Shown here: positions 23,877 to 37,715 of the stretch, in pieces
Position numbering within the stretch: position 1 is the stretch's first letter
Layout: each line of letters begins with the position of its first letter
Assembly: GCA_014529385.2 (NCBI GenBank)
Contig: CM043963.1
Location: 109,348,912 to 109,412,911 of the forward strand
DNA length: 64,000 nucleotides
From: Adiantum capillus-veneris
Lineage: Eukaryota > Streptophyta > Polypodiopsida > Polypodiales > Pteridaceae
Reading direction: 5' to 3'
The notes under the pieces: generated by a model
What the model saw: the letters and a program-made list of their open reading frames with translations, nothing else
Told to the model about the DNA's origin: nothing
Database searches by the model: none
Program-made: the position numbers and the translations under genes

Positions 23877-25482
23877 ACTGACCAGGGGGTACTCCGCACT
23901 CGCATGGATGGAGAGACAGTGCCACCAAGCACCGTACGAAGGGGTGGTTTTTTGACACTTTGGTTACACCGGCTCTTATGTATGGGGCAGCCATATGGGG
24001 ACCTGGCTTGGCAGACTCAATCTGGCCTTTGATAGAGCGCCCACAGGTACTGATGATCTCCAAGATGATCCGCAGCAAGCCGTCCGTTCCACATGATATA
24101 GTCATAGCAGAGCTAGCAGTCCCACCTATGCTAGTAGAGGCACTGTTTCAGACGGTTTGCTTGTTACATAGATTACAGAGTATGGATAGGGACCGCATTG
24201 CCTATCGAGCACTACAGGCATCACAGTCTATGGCACTGGCAGGAGATGCCTCTTCTTGGTATGCACAGACCAGCGAGTGGTTCACTAGACATGGGCTTGA
24301 TATAGATCGACTACCACCCCTCCAGTATGACATCCATGCACCTACTTATACTCTCACTCATCAGGAGAGGAATAGGATCATCAGGCAGGAGATTTCGCAT
24401 ATTTACATTGAGAGGACATGGATCAGCCCCAGGCAGCCACTACCGACGATAATGCTCCACTACCATGAGCATTATCTCTAGATATCAGATCAGGGCTTCA
24501 TAGACACCCCTCAGTATATGCAGAAGTAAATGCCACATCACCTACGGGTAGCCATCGGCCATCTTCGAGTCTCATCACACCAGCTTGAGATTGAGCGGGG
24601 CAGAGCCAGAGGCATACCACGAGAGAATCGGACTTGCCCAGTGTGTCAGACAGAGGTGGAGATGGAGGAGCACTTCATGCTACGATGCCAAACTTACTCA
24701 GAGCTTAGACAGAGATTTGGGATTGAGGGCACCCTCCAGACATGCATGAGGAGGAGAGACCAGACTCATGTGGGCCGTTTCATCATAGGAGCACTCCACA
24801 TACATGAGGAGTCTACACGACCACGACCACATGACACTGGAGGTGTTCAGCAGACGATCACTCAGTTTTTCCAGAGAATGACTTCAGGGGATCCCACACC
24901 GCCGACGACGACTGGGCTGACACTCGAGCAGGCAACGACTCGGCTGACACTCGAGCAGGCAGAGGCACAGCAAGCACGACGCCGACCCCGGGAGTCAGGA
25001 TACCGACAGCCCCGTCTATACCAGCAGGATATACTGAGGATCCGTACACTTCATGAGCAACAGTTGGAGAGGGCCCGCTCCACCACACATTGGAGCACCC
25101 ACTTACATCGGGTTTTTCAGCCCCTCCCTCCCATGTACCACTTTTTATACCCATCACCCATTACACACTACTAGTCAGCTCTGATACGGGTATGCCCTCA
25201 CACTTTTACTTTCACTCAGCACGAGGTAGTCATTTTCTGCTGTGACAGCGCTACATCCACAGCCATATATTCATATGGTCAGTATCTGCGGTGCCAGAGC
25301 CATATATACCCATACCACCACACATTACCATCATACCACCACACTGCACATCCCGGTTCTAGATTAGCTTTCATTTCAACATTTTATTTTCAGTATTTTC
25401 TTTTCCGGACACCCGGACTACCACTAGATGTACATTGATTTGTCTCATAGGCTGACTTCGGCCTTTAGAAGACGTAAATAAA

Positions 25483-25570
<88 letters not shown>

Positions 25571-25696
25571 GTTTGCAGTTTTCTTTGACTTGGGAGTGTC
25601 CAAGTCTATTACGGAAGTATCAGAGCTCAGAGAAGGGACACCAGTTTTTGGGACTAGTGCATCTTGGCCGAAACTTCGCCATTCCGTGTCGATTCT

Positions 25697-25759
<63 letters not shown>

Positions 25760-28700
25760 CAAGTTGAGTTTAGTTGTTTGTAGTTTTCTCACATGTGTTG
25801 CTTTAGATCTTTGGCTTGGAATGTCCCAGTCTATTACGGTGGTATCAGAGCTCTTATTCTACGGAGGATCCGATCCCTTTTTCTGCAGCACACATGGATT
25901 CTGGTAGTGAATCCAATAGGGAGAAATTTGTTCCACCTACTGACATGAGTGAAGAGACCAACGGAGGTTCTAGCGAGAGCAGGCCAGAAATTGAGAGCAG
26001 AGTATGGCACAGTTCTACCAGTTGCCGGTGGTCCCCACAAAATCTGGTACCAGTCATGCTTTTGTCTTTCCTTTTCTTCCGCGCTCGGCTGTTGCTTTGT
26101 GACTCTTTGGCTTATCTTCTGGTGGTCCTCTAGTACATCTTCTTTTCAAGAGTTCTGTCCAGCTCTTATCTGCGAGTACAGGTTCCGCTTTTCTGCACTT
26201 GTCTATCCTGTTGGCTTTCCTTCTGACTTGAGAGGAGAATCAATGGCCTCACGCCATCTCGAGTCAATCTCATCAATTGGGTAATTCTTCAGGTGTTTCG
26301 CAAATCTCAGGTCTCTTGAGTACGTGATCAATCTTTTCACACACGTATCAACCTGCAGTTGACGCTTGTACTCCCTTTAGTACTTAGCATGTTGCTCGAG
26401 TGACAATCTTGGGCCGGTTGGTTTCTTTTTGTGTTGTTTGCCCTTCTTCTTGTTACCGTTGAATGAAGTTTTCCCCTTCTGAGCAGATACTGGCCTATCC
26501 GAAGGGTACGTTAGTGTGTCGGCATTGCATACCAAATTCCTGCTTGGCCAGGCCCATAAGTAATTAAATGGAGTCAGAATTCTTTTGTAGGAAATATCGC
26601 CATATCTCCTTGGGCAACCCGCAGCAAAACCGCTCAACTTGTTGCTGGAAGGTAATTTTTTGAAAAGAAGAGAAAAAGTATCCCAAAACCTTTGGCAATA
26701 GTCGGCCAAGGTCTCTTCTTTGGTCATCCTCAGATGACTCCAAGCTGTGATGACATTTTATTCATATTCTTTTGTGAGTCAAGTGGAAGTAAAGACATAT
26801 TTGAATATTAACCACTTTGTAGGAGCTTCCTTGTACAACAGTACGGTCGACCACCATGTTTGGGCATTCCCTTTCAAATAAGAAAACGCTCTTAGTACTT
26901 TAGAATGTTTTGAAAACCGTCTGTCCGAAAAGACAATGTCAAATTGTTGTATGAATGCAAGAGCTCTATGGGTGTCTCTATAGCCTAAAGACGTGTCAAA
27001 TTTGAGTGCTTGCCCACCCTCTTTAAAATCCTTGGTCTTGTTGCTTTTCTTCTAAAGATGGTCATACTAGTTTATACCGTACTGGTGTCTTCGCCTCTTT
27101 CCAAACATTGATTCATCTAAATGAGATTATCAGAGGACAAGGTGTCCTTGTTAGAACTGTTAGAGTGTTGCCAACACTTCCGATATGGGATCTGCTCTTC
27201 TTGGTTCACTTGTTCTTCTTGCACTTCTTTCTCTTTTGATTCTTTCTCTGCTTCCGATGCTTTCCGTCCTCCTCGTTGTCGTCGAAGGAAGAGGAACTCT
27301 CCGAGCTATTAAAATGTGAAGATAAACTCGGGTCATCCGCAAAGCGCACTCGCTTCTTGGATTTGGTAGTTGCCTTGAGAGCAGATTTCCGAGCCTAATA
27401 GCCAGGATAGTTTGTTGTGCGACTCTTCTTTCGAGAGCTGTTGATAGTCTTCATTATTTTATTGACTTGTTGGTCAACAACAGTGTCAGATTTATCTTGT
27501 GAGTACATCGTTTGCTTATTTGCACTCGCCTTTGCTTTGTGTTTCATGGCCAACTTGAAAGGTGAGTGAACGGAAGCCTGCCATCACGAATGAATCTCGT
27601 CAAGTGGTCGATTCTTCATAAACATACATGGACCCTCGGAGTACTTGAGCATCTGATTAGCGGGGTCCCTAATCAAATGAATGAAAGTACTGAACTTTGC
27701 ATAGCATGGGGCAAAGTGCGAGACCAGGAAGCTCTCACAAAGTGATGACGTGGCATGACCACCCGAGACAGCCTGCTGGCGTGGATAGGCAGTAGAAATG
27801 TCCGGAAATCGCGCGGACAAGATGGTGACGTGGCAGATTGTACAGAAATCCGCTTTTTGCGCTGAGAGCTTTTACTTGCAGATTTTTGACCAGTTGCTTT
27901 TGGAACAGTTTGCTTTTGAGTTTAACTGCTTTTGGGACTTTGCTTTTGGCATCCCTTATAAGAATAAATAAGCCCCAAGAGCCTCACTTCTCAAGGCATC
28001 TGGATGCAAATTTTGAGAGCAGAGGTCCCACGGGCAGTTGTACTTTGCTCAAGATTTAATAAAATAAAGAAATACGGAAAGGGGCGCCAAGTTTTGGGGC
28101 CAATACCTCTGGGCATGGAACTATGCTGGGCAGTGTCGTCTTGAATTAATCTGTGAATTAAAGTTTTGAAGTGAATCTATCTCTCGTGTCACGACATTTT
28201 TAGACTTGGGGTGCCCAAGCATGTGACTGTGGTATCAGAGCATCAGGCGTGTGCTTTTCTCAAAGCATACCAGTCCTATCAAAGAGCAAACATGACACTT
28301 TGGCAATTGTTATTGAAGAATCTTTGTGTCCCAACCCCGGACTTATTAATCACTCCCACCCTTACTTCATTGCGCATCGAGCGCGCTCCCGTCTTCATCG
28401 CTCTGTCTTACAGGGCATAAAGCCATAAAGAATCCCAGATTACATATGGATTCCGAAAAGAATCAGAAGACTCCATTTGCCATCTCCAAAGCGGGAGGCG
28501 GTACGGAAAATTCAAGTGGATTAGTAGGGAACGAGTACGAGCCACCTTGGCCTTCACAGTATGAACTCATGGAGATGCAACATCAACAGCAGGTTGACGA
28601 GTGCACAAAGCAGATGCTTCAGTTTGCCAAGGATCCACAATATGCCAAATTTTTGACCTGGCACTCGATGGATGAAATGCATACTCATTGGCAGAAAGCC

Positions 28701-31700
28701 ATTGAGTCGCCAATAAAACTGGCAATCAAGAAACCTCTTGTCCCACGGATATTTTCTGAAGATGACCTTGAGGACATTGTTGAAAAGCGAGTCAACCAAC
28801 TTTTTGGGTCAAAGGAGAAGCAATTGAAGAAACATAACAAGGAGTTGACTTTGTTGGTTACTTGGGCCGAAAATCCTCTTTGGAGAAAGCAAGGAAACAA
28901 AAGAAGCGTGTACGCTTTGAAGCATTGTCCAGTTCGTCCTCATCTTCTTCTGACAGCTCGGATAGCTCATCCTTTTCTGACTCGAGTGATGAGGACAGAA
29001 AGGGCAAGAAACGATGACGGACTATACGTTATATTAAAAAAGAAAGCACTTTTACAAAGCTAATCAGTATTATTTTCTCCACGACAAGGGCAAGAAGGCC
29101 AAGGAATTCAAAGGTGGACAAGTGCTAAAGTTTGAAACCTTTTCAGGGTTTCGAGATGCTCCTAAGGCTTTGCCCTTTATCCAACAATTTGATATAGCAT
29201 TTTTTGGAGGTCGCTATACAAAGCACTCCAAGATTAGACGGGCAACATCCTTTTTGAAAGGCAATGCACGGACATGGTGGTCCACCCTGTCCACCCTTTT
29301 GTTAAGAAAAGAAGCACCGACAAAGTGGCTGAAATTCAAGAAACTTTTTATTTCCTGTGGCTCACTCAAGAGTATGAACGAGATATGAGAACCGGATGGG
29401 ACCATCTTCGGATGGTCAGGGGTGACACTTTGGATGATTACTGCAAAAGATTTTGGGATACTTTCCTTCCGACCCCTTCTTTCAAGAAGATTCGTTTTAA
29501 GGAACAAATTGAGAAGTTTTGTTGTGGACTCCTCAAAGAAATTCGAGACTTTTGTGTTGAGAAGAAGTCAGAGTCCATTCAACAATTGATGGGACATGCT
29601 AAGTGAGGAATTGCTATGCATTGGAGTAACTTGACTTACCCACCTGATGAACCTTCAACCAGTCAAAACAGAAACAGACGACTAACAAATACACGAACTC
29701 GACTGACTGAAGACCAGAAAGATAAATATTTCAAAGCAAGAGAGTGTTTTGAATGTGGAGAACCAAGACATATCGTTGCACGGTGCCCTATCAAGGCACA
29801 AGAATCAGGATGACTAACATAATGGAAACTAGTCTTGCTTGGTGGGCCTCGCTATATAACATCTTCATATTGACGCCTAGTATGGGAAAAACGAGGACAT
29901 ATACAGTATGGCATCGATTGATTAGGTCTAAAGTAAAGATACGCAAGGTGCATTTACTATTGTAATACACTACATGTATTGGCTACCTATGCATTTACTA
30001 CTTTAATACACCGCACGCATTGGCTAGCAACTGTATGTAAAGAGTTGCATGCATAGCTAACATATGCAGATCTTGAAATATATAATTCTGAAAGTAGCGT
30101 GTAAGTAAATTGAATCGAACAAAGTAATGTCCAAAATTCTAAACAAGCAAATGGAAAAAGAGTTAATGCATTGCAACATGAAATGAGGTGCTATACTGAC
30201 CTACAATGTTGTACTGGCGCTTTTCAGTTGTCCACTCCACAAGCCGATATTTGAGTCAAGCTACAAGAAAGGAATGTGAATAGTTAAACATTACGTCATG
30301 TAGTGAAATGTCACAAATTGAAATTGCAAAGTATATAGTGCACATCATGCAGAAGTGCCATACAAAAGTATGGTGGAGAGTTGGCACTGTGGTCTCTCCA
30401 AAAAAATTATAAGAAACGGAAGTTGTGCCCTGCCCCATAGCGTTTATGTGTTGTGCCAAGCAAACATGTAGTCATGAGGAGTTGGATACAAATAACGAAC
30501 CTTGCGTTGTTGTGGAGTTGGTGGGGTATGTACAGTAGGTGTGGTAGTCTAGATCATGCAAAAGCTTCGTTTCTACAAATGCACATCCATGATTGTTGCG
30601 AGAGCTGGTGGGGCAAGCGCTGATTTGGAGAACGCTAAAAAGGATGGAAACTGAACCAAAGAAAATACCCTACACCACAGCACACCAGTACTTGCAAGTA
30701 TTTTCTTCTTGCTGCCTACTGATGAGTCAGCACCAAATGCCAATGCCTGTAGCCCCTGGCTGCCTTGCCCTTCAAGACCGGTAGCGCTGTACGCATGTAG
30801 TGCAAACTAGTTGACTGCCGCTTCTACAATATGCCAGGAGTATCATGCATTATGTCCCGTAATTTAGTTACCACCACTATTATTTACTACACCTGTAGCA
30901 CCGTGACTCCACCAAGCGGCGAGGAAAAATAAAGAGTCACTAGTTGCTGAAGATGCAGAGTCTGAGAGCAGAGGTCCTGCAGGCAGTTTTACTTTACTCA
31001 ATATTTAATAAAATAAAGAAATACCGAAAGGGGTGCCAGGTTTTGGGGCCAATACCTTTGGGCATGGAACTGCGCTGGGCCATGTCGTCTCGAATTGAAT
31101 TGTGAATTAAAGTTTTGAAGTGAATCTGTCTCTCGTGTCGTGACAATTTTAGACTTGGGGTGCCCAAGCCCGTGACAAAAGCCCTTATTTTCTTTGATGG
31201 AGGAGCCAAGGCCAACTTCAACTGAATTGGCGGCTCGACTTGGAATTACGCCCGAGGAAATGGGGCCACCTGCCGAGGCTGTTCTAGCGGCACTCGGACG
31301 GGATGTTGCCAATACACATGTATTGGCAAACTATGTTCGCATCTTGCCTTTGGAAGGGTGTGACGTCCTCCTAGGAATCCCTTGGTTCCACAAGAACAGC
31401 GGCTTTTGGCTTTTTGAAGACGTTCAATATAACATTTCATTTCTCTCTCTCTCTCTCTCCCCCCCCGCCCCCCCCCCCAAAAAAAAAAAATCCCCAGCAT
31501 CCCCATCTGATAATTCAATTCAGATACTTGAAGTAGTCATGTTATGATGCTGCAGTATTCTAGATTCAGTTTCCTCTCTGCAATAGTGGGTGATTGCACC
31601 CACACATTAGGGCACACTATACTTGTTGAACATCATCCCTTAGTTGTAAGAGTGAAGCACAGAAATAACCAGACAATAGAAAGGGGTAAAAATGTTTTGA

Positions 31701-34700
31701 CAGCTCGCTGATTGCAGGCTTGTATCCCACTCTGTTGCCTATGGAAACGGGCTTGGGATGCCCAATGCTTATTTTCTCTGAACCCATATTATTTAAACTG
31801 AGGAAACAAAGCTGTAGATTTTCTACATGTTCCAGAATTTGGATTACTTTTACGTACATTTTCAAAGCTTCTGTGTAATATCCTCTTTGTCTACCGAGTT
31901 GTAGGGTTGCAATAGAAGCCTGGAAGGCTTTTAGCACTATTGGGACATGCTTGAGCACACTTCTCATATACATGTTCACATTTGAATTTTCTATCCTTTT
32001 TTTTTTTGCTTGCACATAGGAGGCTAATGTAGCTCTTATGTTTGCAGGAAGATATTTATGTAAGCCGAGCTCCAGGCCGTTTAGATGTTATGGGGGGGAT
32101 TGGTGACTATTCTGGAAGCTTGGTTCTGCAGGTATCATGTTCTTAAACAAGTTGTTATGAGACTACCATTGAATTATTTCTTCGCTGGTCCATTTCCAAG
32201 CAGACTTACAAACTAGTAATTTGCTATGCAGATGCCAATAGGAGAAGCATGCCATGTTGCTGTTCAATTAAGTCATCCTGGAAAGCAGCACCTATGGAAA
32301 CATGCAATGGCTCGAAAAGGAAGTGACTTGGGACCAGTGATTCAAATTGTAGGTGTTTTGCTACTGCACATTGTTTATATCAACTGCAGATCATATGTGG
32401 ATCTTTTGTGTGCGCGTTTTGTACTTGTATTGGAGAGTTTGAATTGAGTAGTACAAGCTGTCGTGATCTTATGTTTTGAATCCATCAAGTTGGTAACTTA
32501 TGATGGTACACTTTTTAGTTCACCAAAATATAAAGACAAAGCAGCCCTTTTCAAGTTCTTTTGCATGGCCAAAAAGTGCAATTACATGACATTTACTAAC
32601 TTAGATGGTTGCATGTTCGAGTGCCCACTTAATAAAATATTTGATGAGACACAACTTCTGTTGCCCTCTTCAAATGAACCGGATATGACTGCACTCAGCC
32701 CTAGAATGCGATAGTCAATAAAGTTTAAGGGAAAGTGTTAAGTGGGTATCCACCAAAGGAAGTACTGTCACCTCGAAAGAAGACTGCACCATTCAAGTCT
32801 TCTTGACATGCTTCCTCAATAATTCATTACGTGTGTTTACATTGGAATTGAAACTGAGAAGTAGTAGATGCCTCCGATGACGCTTGTGGACTATCTCAAG
32901 ATGCTCAACAGTGCTTTGTGGGTGTCTGTCGACCATAAAGTTTTGTGATTTCATAGCACATGGGAGCTCCCACGTGAGAGATATGTGCGACTAGCACTCA
33001 AGTGGCCAGTGAGCATGGTACTTCATGTTGGTTTGCGTAGATATCATCTTGGTTTGAGATACATGGATTTAATATGGACAGGCTGCCCCCTTTTCCATAT
33101 TCCTTGGATGCACCATTTCTCACCCTCACATTCAGAGATTTCCAGGATTATGAGACATGATCTCATTCAACTTGATACTAGAGTCTAGGACGACTTGGCC
33201 GTCTCCGTCACATGAGTTGGGGACAAAGATGGCTTATTATCAGGATCATCTCCTCCGCATACACATGATGGCTTTATCTCACGTCCCATGTCTATGGACA
33301 CCCACCTATCTCATGGAATTAGATGTGTTATTGGTCAGCTACACACCTCATCTCATGAGTTGGAGATGGAGACTGGTCAATATAGAGGTAATACCCCCAG
33401 AGGAGAGATTATGCAAGGTTTGCTAGAGAGAGCCAGAGACAGAGGAGCACTATATTTGCCAATGGACAACATACTACGAGATCGGTGGGCGTTATAATTG
33501 CTTATGCAGAGAGGTCTTTCGCCTCTTATCCCGCACCATATACTATTATGATCAGAGGTGCCCAGGTTTGTTCTTGCTAGAGATCCGTAGACTCAGAGAG
33601 ACTACCCTCAGGAGCGGAGGACCTACACATACAAAGGGAGATTACTACTTTTTACAAAGGCACGACTTGGGATGGCCCACACAGGTTACCTAGTCACACG
33701 CTCATTGGGGCATCCTTCTTGGTCGAGCCATCCAGCTTGGCTGCTCACAACTACCTAGGATGTGAGGACACGTCATAGATGAGCTCTACATCGGAGGCGA
33801 TGGAGCATCGTAGAACGAAATAATTCTTCACACAAGGACATGGTTGTCACCTGAGAGGATCTAGGGAAGAAAATGGCTTTCTACAAAGACCATTTTTTGT
33901 CACAAACTTCTGACGTTTCAAGCCAGACTTGAGCCGACTTGCAGATCCCGGTCGAGAGGCCTAAACCCTAAGAGTAGAAGCAATAGAAGAAGCAGCAGTA
34001 GCAAAAGAAGTCTGACTAACTCACAAAGTCTTGCCGGGTGGCCTAAGTTTAAAAGAAGCTCCCACCAACTTATGGGACCCCGTCCGATGGGGCCCTAGTC
34101 ACTAGGATAAAAATAAAGCAGCTATAGGGGACATTGAGGCCATACTGCAGAGACCCATGAGAGAGTTCATGGGATGATCACCATTGTATACTTTCTCCAT
34201 TGTACACTTCATTAGCCCTCATGAGATTGTGCCCCTCCCCATATGTTTTGAAATGATGTGTGATGTACAGATATACGGTAATCGCGAACGATTACTCTTC
34301 TTTCAAGTCAGAAACTGACGTGTCAAGCCACTGAACACTTGAGCCGACTTGCAGATCTCGGCTGAGCGGCCTAAACCCTAAGAGTAGAACCAGCATAAGA
34401 AGTAGTAGCAGCAAAAGAAGTTTGACCAACTCACAAAGTGTTGCTGGGTGGCCTAAGTTTAAAAGAAGTTTCCACCAACTTATCGGACCCCGTCCGATGA
34501 AGCCCTAGTCACTAGGATTAAAAATAAGCAACAAACATGCACTAAAGCCTGGCGTGAAGAATTGATGGCGTGGCAGAGGTTGTACGGACGTGTGCGAAAT
34601 GCGCTGACTGCTAATGCGCGTTTAGAATTGAATACTTTTCATGTATTGCTTTTGGATAGGCCCAGGGCCTCTAAAGATGACCCATGGCCTCTCACTCTAG

Positions 34701-37658
34701 TAGTCTACCCACGGGAGATGCAAAGCAGATCCATGGGAGTTGTACTATGTTGAAGCAATATAAAGAAATACCGAAAGGGGCCCCAGGGTTTGGGGCTAGT
34801 GCTCTCTTAAGGTAGAACTCCGCCACTCCCTGTCTCGTGTGTCGTGCATCTCTTTCGGTTCAATTGTTATTTGAAGTGCTTAAAAGTTTGTTCAGCTTGT
34901 TCTTTTCCGTTGGCACGTGGTGCGCGTCCCCTTACATTATCTCCACAACATCCATCATACAGCCGAGCTACATGGATGAGCATCTCACATGGGGTTCGAT
35001 GTGCAATAGGTGTGGTATGTATTGTCGTCTTTGTGCAAGTGCTAGATTTGTGTCGTCTAGTGCATCGATACTTAGAGTCAGTGTCTGCTAAACTGGTTTA
35101 TGGCTTATGTCTGATTTTGTAGGCGTAATCGAGGGCGATTACAATTCTTTCAAGAGGGGGGTATGTCATAAATTTTTGACGTGGCAAGCTAATGACATGG
35201 CAAAACTGTACAGACAATCGGGAATTGCGCTGACATGTTGACGTGGCAGCAATATGGATCTCCGCGTTTTGCATTGATATGCCACATGGCAGGCTCTACG
35301 GATTTCCGCTGGTTGTTTTTGGGCCAATTGCTTTTGAGTTAGCAGCTTTTCATGTAAGGGCCTTTACATAGAACCCAATGGCCTCTTTCCCTCAGTATGT
35401 TGACGAGCATCTGAGCGGAGAGGGCCCGCGGGAGTTGTAACTTTTGCTCAAGCATTAATATAAAAGAAATACCAAAAGGGGCGCCAGATTTTGGGGCCAA
35501 CACCTCTGGGCAAGGAACTATGCCAGGCCGTTTCGACTCTCTAATTTAAAAGTGTGATAAAATTGTGAAGTATTTTAAGTGATTCTCTCGTGAGACTTGG
35601 GTATGGTTGTCACAAATTGATGACATGGCATGACCACCTAGGCTGGGACCTAATGACGTGGACAATCGTACGGATTTTCGCAGATTGCGTTGGCATGCTG
35701 GCTTGGCAGCAGTACGGATCTCCACATTTTGCGCTGACATGCCATGTGGTAGGCTGTACGTATTTTCCACGATTTTTGTTGGTTGCTTTTTGGTCTAGTA
35801 CTTTTGAGTTAGAAGCTTTTCATGTAACTGCTTTTGATTTTGAGGCCAAGGGCCATTAAATAGACTACCCAAGGCCCCTCTTTCCCTTAGTGTAATTGCT
35901 TTTGAGTTTGAAGCTTTTTATGTAACTGCTTTTGATTTTGAGGCCAAGGGCCTTCAAAAAGAACCCAAGGCCCCTCTTTCCCTCAATGTGCTGACGAGCA
36001 ACTGCCTGCGGGAGTTGTAACTTTTGCTCAAGCAATAATATAAAAAGAAATACCGAAAGGGGTGCCAGATTTTGGGGCCAATACCTCTGGTTCGTTCAAA
36101 CTCTCTCGTCCATGGACAAACCGTAGGGTTTTGTTTGACAATGGTTGTACTCATAATTTTATTGACATTTCTCACCAGCATACTTCCAGTATCTATACAA
36201 GCAACTTTCGGCATGTCCATATGATCTTTGATAACGTCCTTGACATGTTCTCATTAGAAAATTACAATTAGGGAGATAATCTCTCCCATTGGACCGCTTC
36301 TCGCTAATGGATGCTCATAGCATATCATCTAGCACCTGATTAAATCATTCAGTGTCTCCATCTGTAGTACTGCTATTGAGTCGTGGACCCAATCGTTTAA
36401 AGACAGCCCTCGAGAAAGACTGTTGCATTGGGGATTACGATACTCACCCAATTGCTTGACAATCCATATAATCGATATAGATTGTCAGCAAACAACTTGG
36501 TTAACTCTGGAGTTTTAAGAGGGGACTTGGTTGGAATAAACTTATAGAGGTTAGTAAACCTTTCACCCATATCGAGTTATGACCTCGTATGGTGGTTGGT
36601 AGACCCACGAAAATCTACAAATATTTTGCCCTTCTTGTGACTAAAAAGCTTCATAAGCTCTCAAATGCATGAATTTGCATGCCGTTGCATATATGCCTAT
36701 GCTAAACACTAGGGCCCATAACAACTAGTGTCCAAGCTTGCATGCCCATGATTGGAGTGGTGTGTACTTGGCAATGCGTGTCATAATAACTAATATCTAA
36801 TTCTCATAAATGATTTTCTCATGTTAAACTGATCATTTAATATGGAGAAGTGCCAGGGGAGAAAAAGCTAGAATATTGGTTAAGCTGGCAGACCGGCCAC
36901 AATAGGGATCCAAAGGGGGGGCCATCTGCAAAAGAGCAAGGTGCAACAATGGGCTTTAAAGACCCTAAGGTTCAGCCCATTAAGACTTCCAAAATGCTAA
37001 GGTTTTAAATTCAAAGGTTGTGTCCAAAGGTCAAATTGGATGCTTAGTGTGTGTGCCAAAAAGTCTTCAAAGAGTCCTACTTAGGAGGGGGGCAAGCCCT
37101 GGAAGTAGGGGATGAGAGAAAAACACACACACACACACACTCACAAGCTTCCCTTGCAGAAGGGGAAAGAGGGACACATGTCAGCTCCCTAGCCTAGATG
37201 TCCACAATGTGTTCTCGAATCCTATTGGATGGCCATGGAGGTGGACCAATGAGAATTAGGCTAGAGTAAATCTAGTTTAATTAATTTAAAAACACTTAAT
37301 AAAAGAACCAATAAGAATTAAGCTCTCTAGAAGACTATTGGACAGTCTCCCAAGGGGTCCAATGAGCATTCAGCAGCCCAATGGCTTGCCTCATTCCTGT
37401 TGGCCAGGAGACAAAGGGGTCCAGTGAGAGTTTAGTTGCATTAATTAATTATCCAAAGCTCTCACAAAAGGGGAAAGGGGGACACATGTCAGAAGGCTAT
37501 CACTTATGCTCTTGAAATTTCATTGGCTAAGCCTGGCATGGACCAATGGGGTGTTAGGATGGGCAAATAGCAAGAGGGGTCGACCAAGAGAGAGAGGGGG
37601 CTGATTTTCTGAAGGCATTATTACATACACACACAGACTAGTCCATGTGGAGTAAGAA

Positions 37659-37715
<57 letters not shown>

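Noticed and set aside
24858-25157. 99-codon open frame on the minus strand
   Set aside because: Antisense reading of the LINE-C C-terminus; no domain or independent context.
16035-25566. CRISPR-like array or satellite from regularly spaced TC tracts
   Set aside because: Unit lengths vary from 140 bp to 4.4 kb and each unit is a LINE piece; spacing is irregular and the DNA is eukaryotic.
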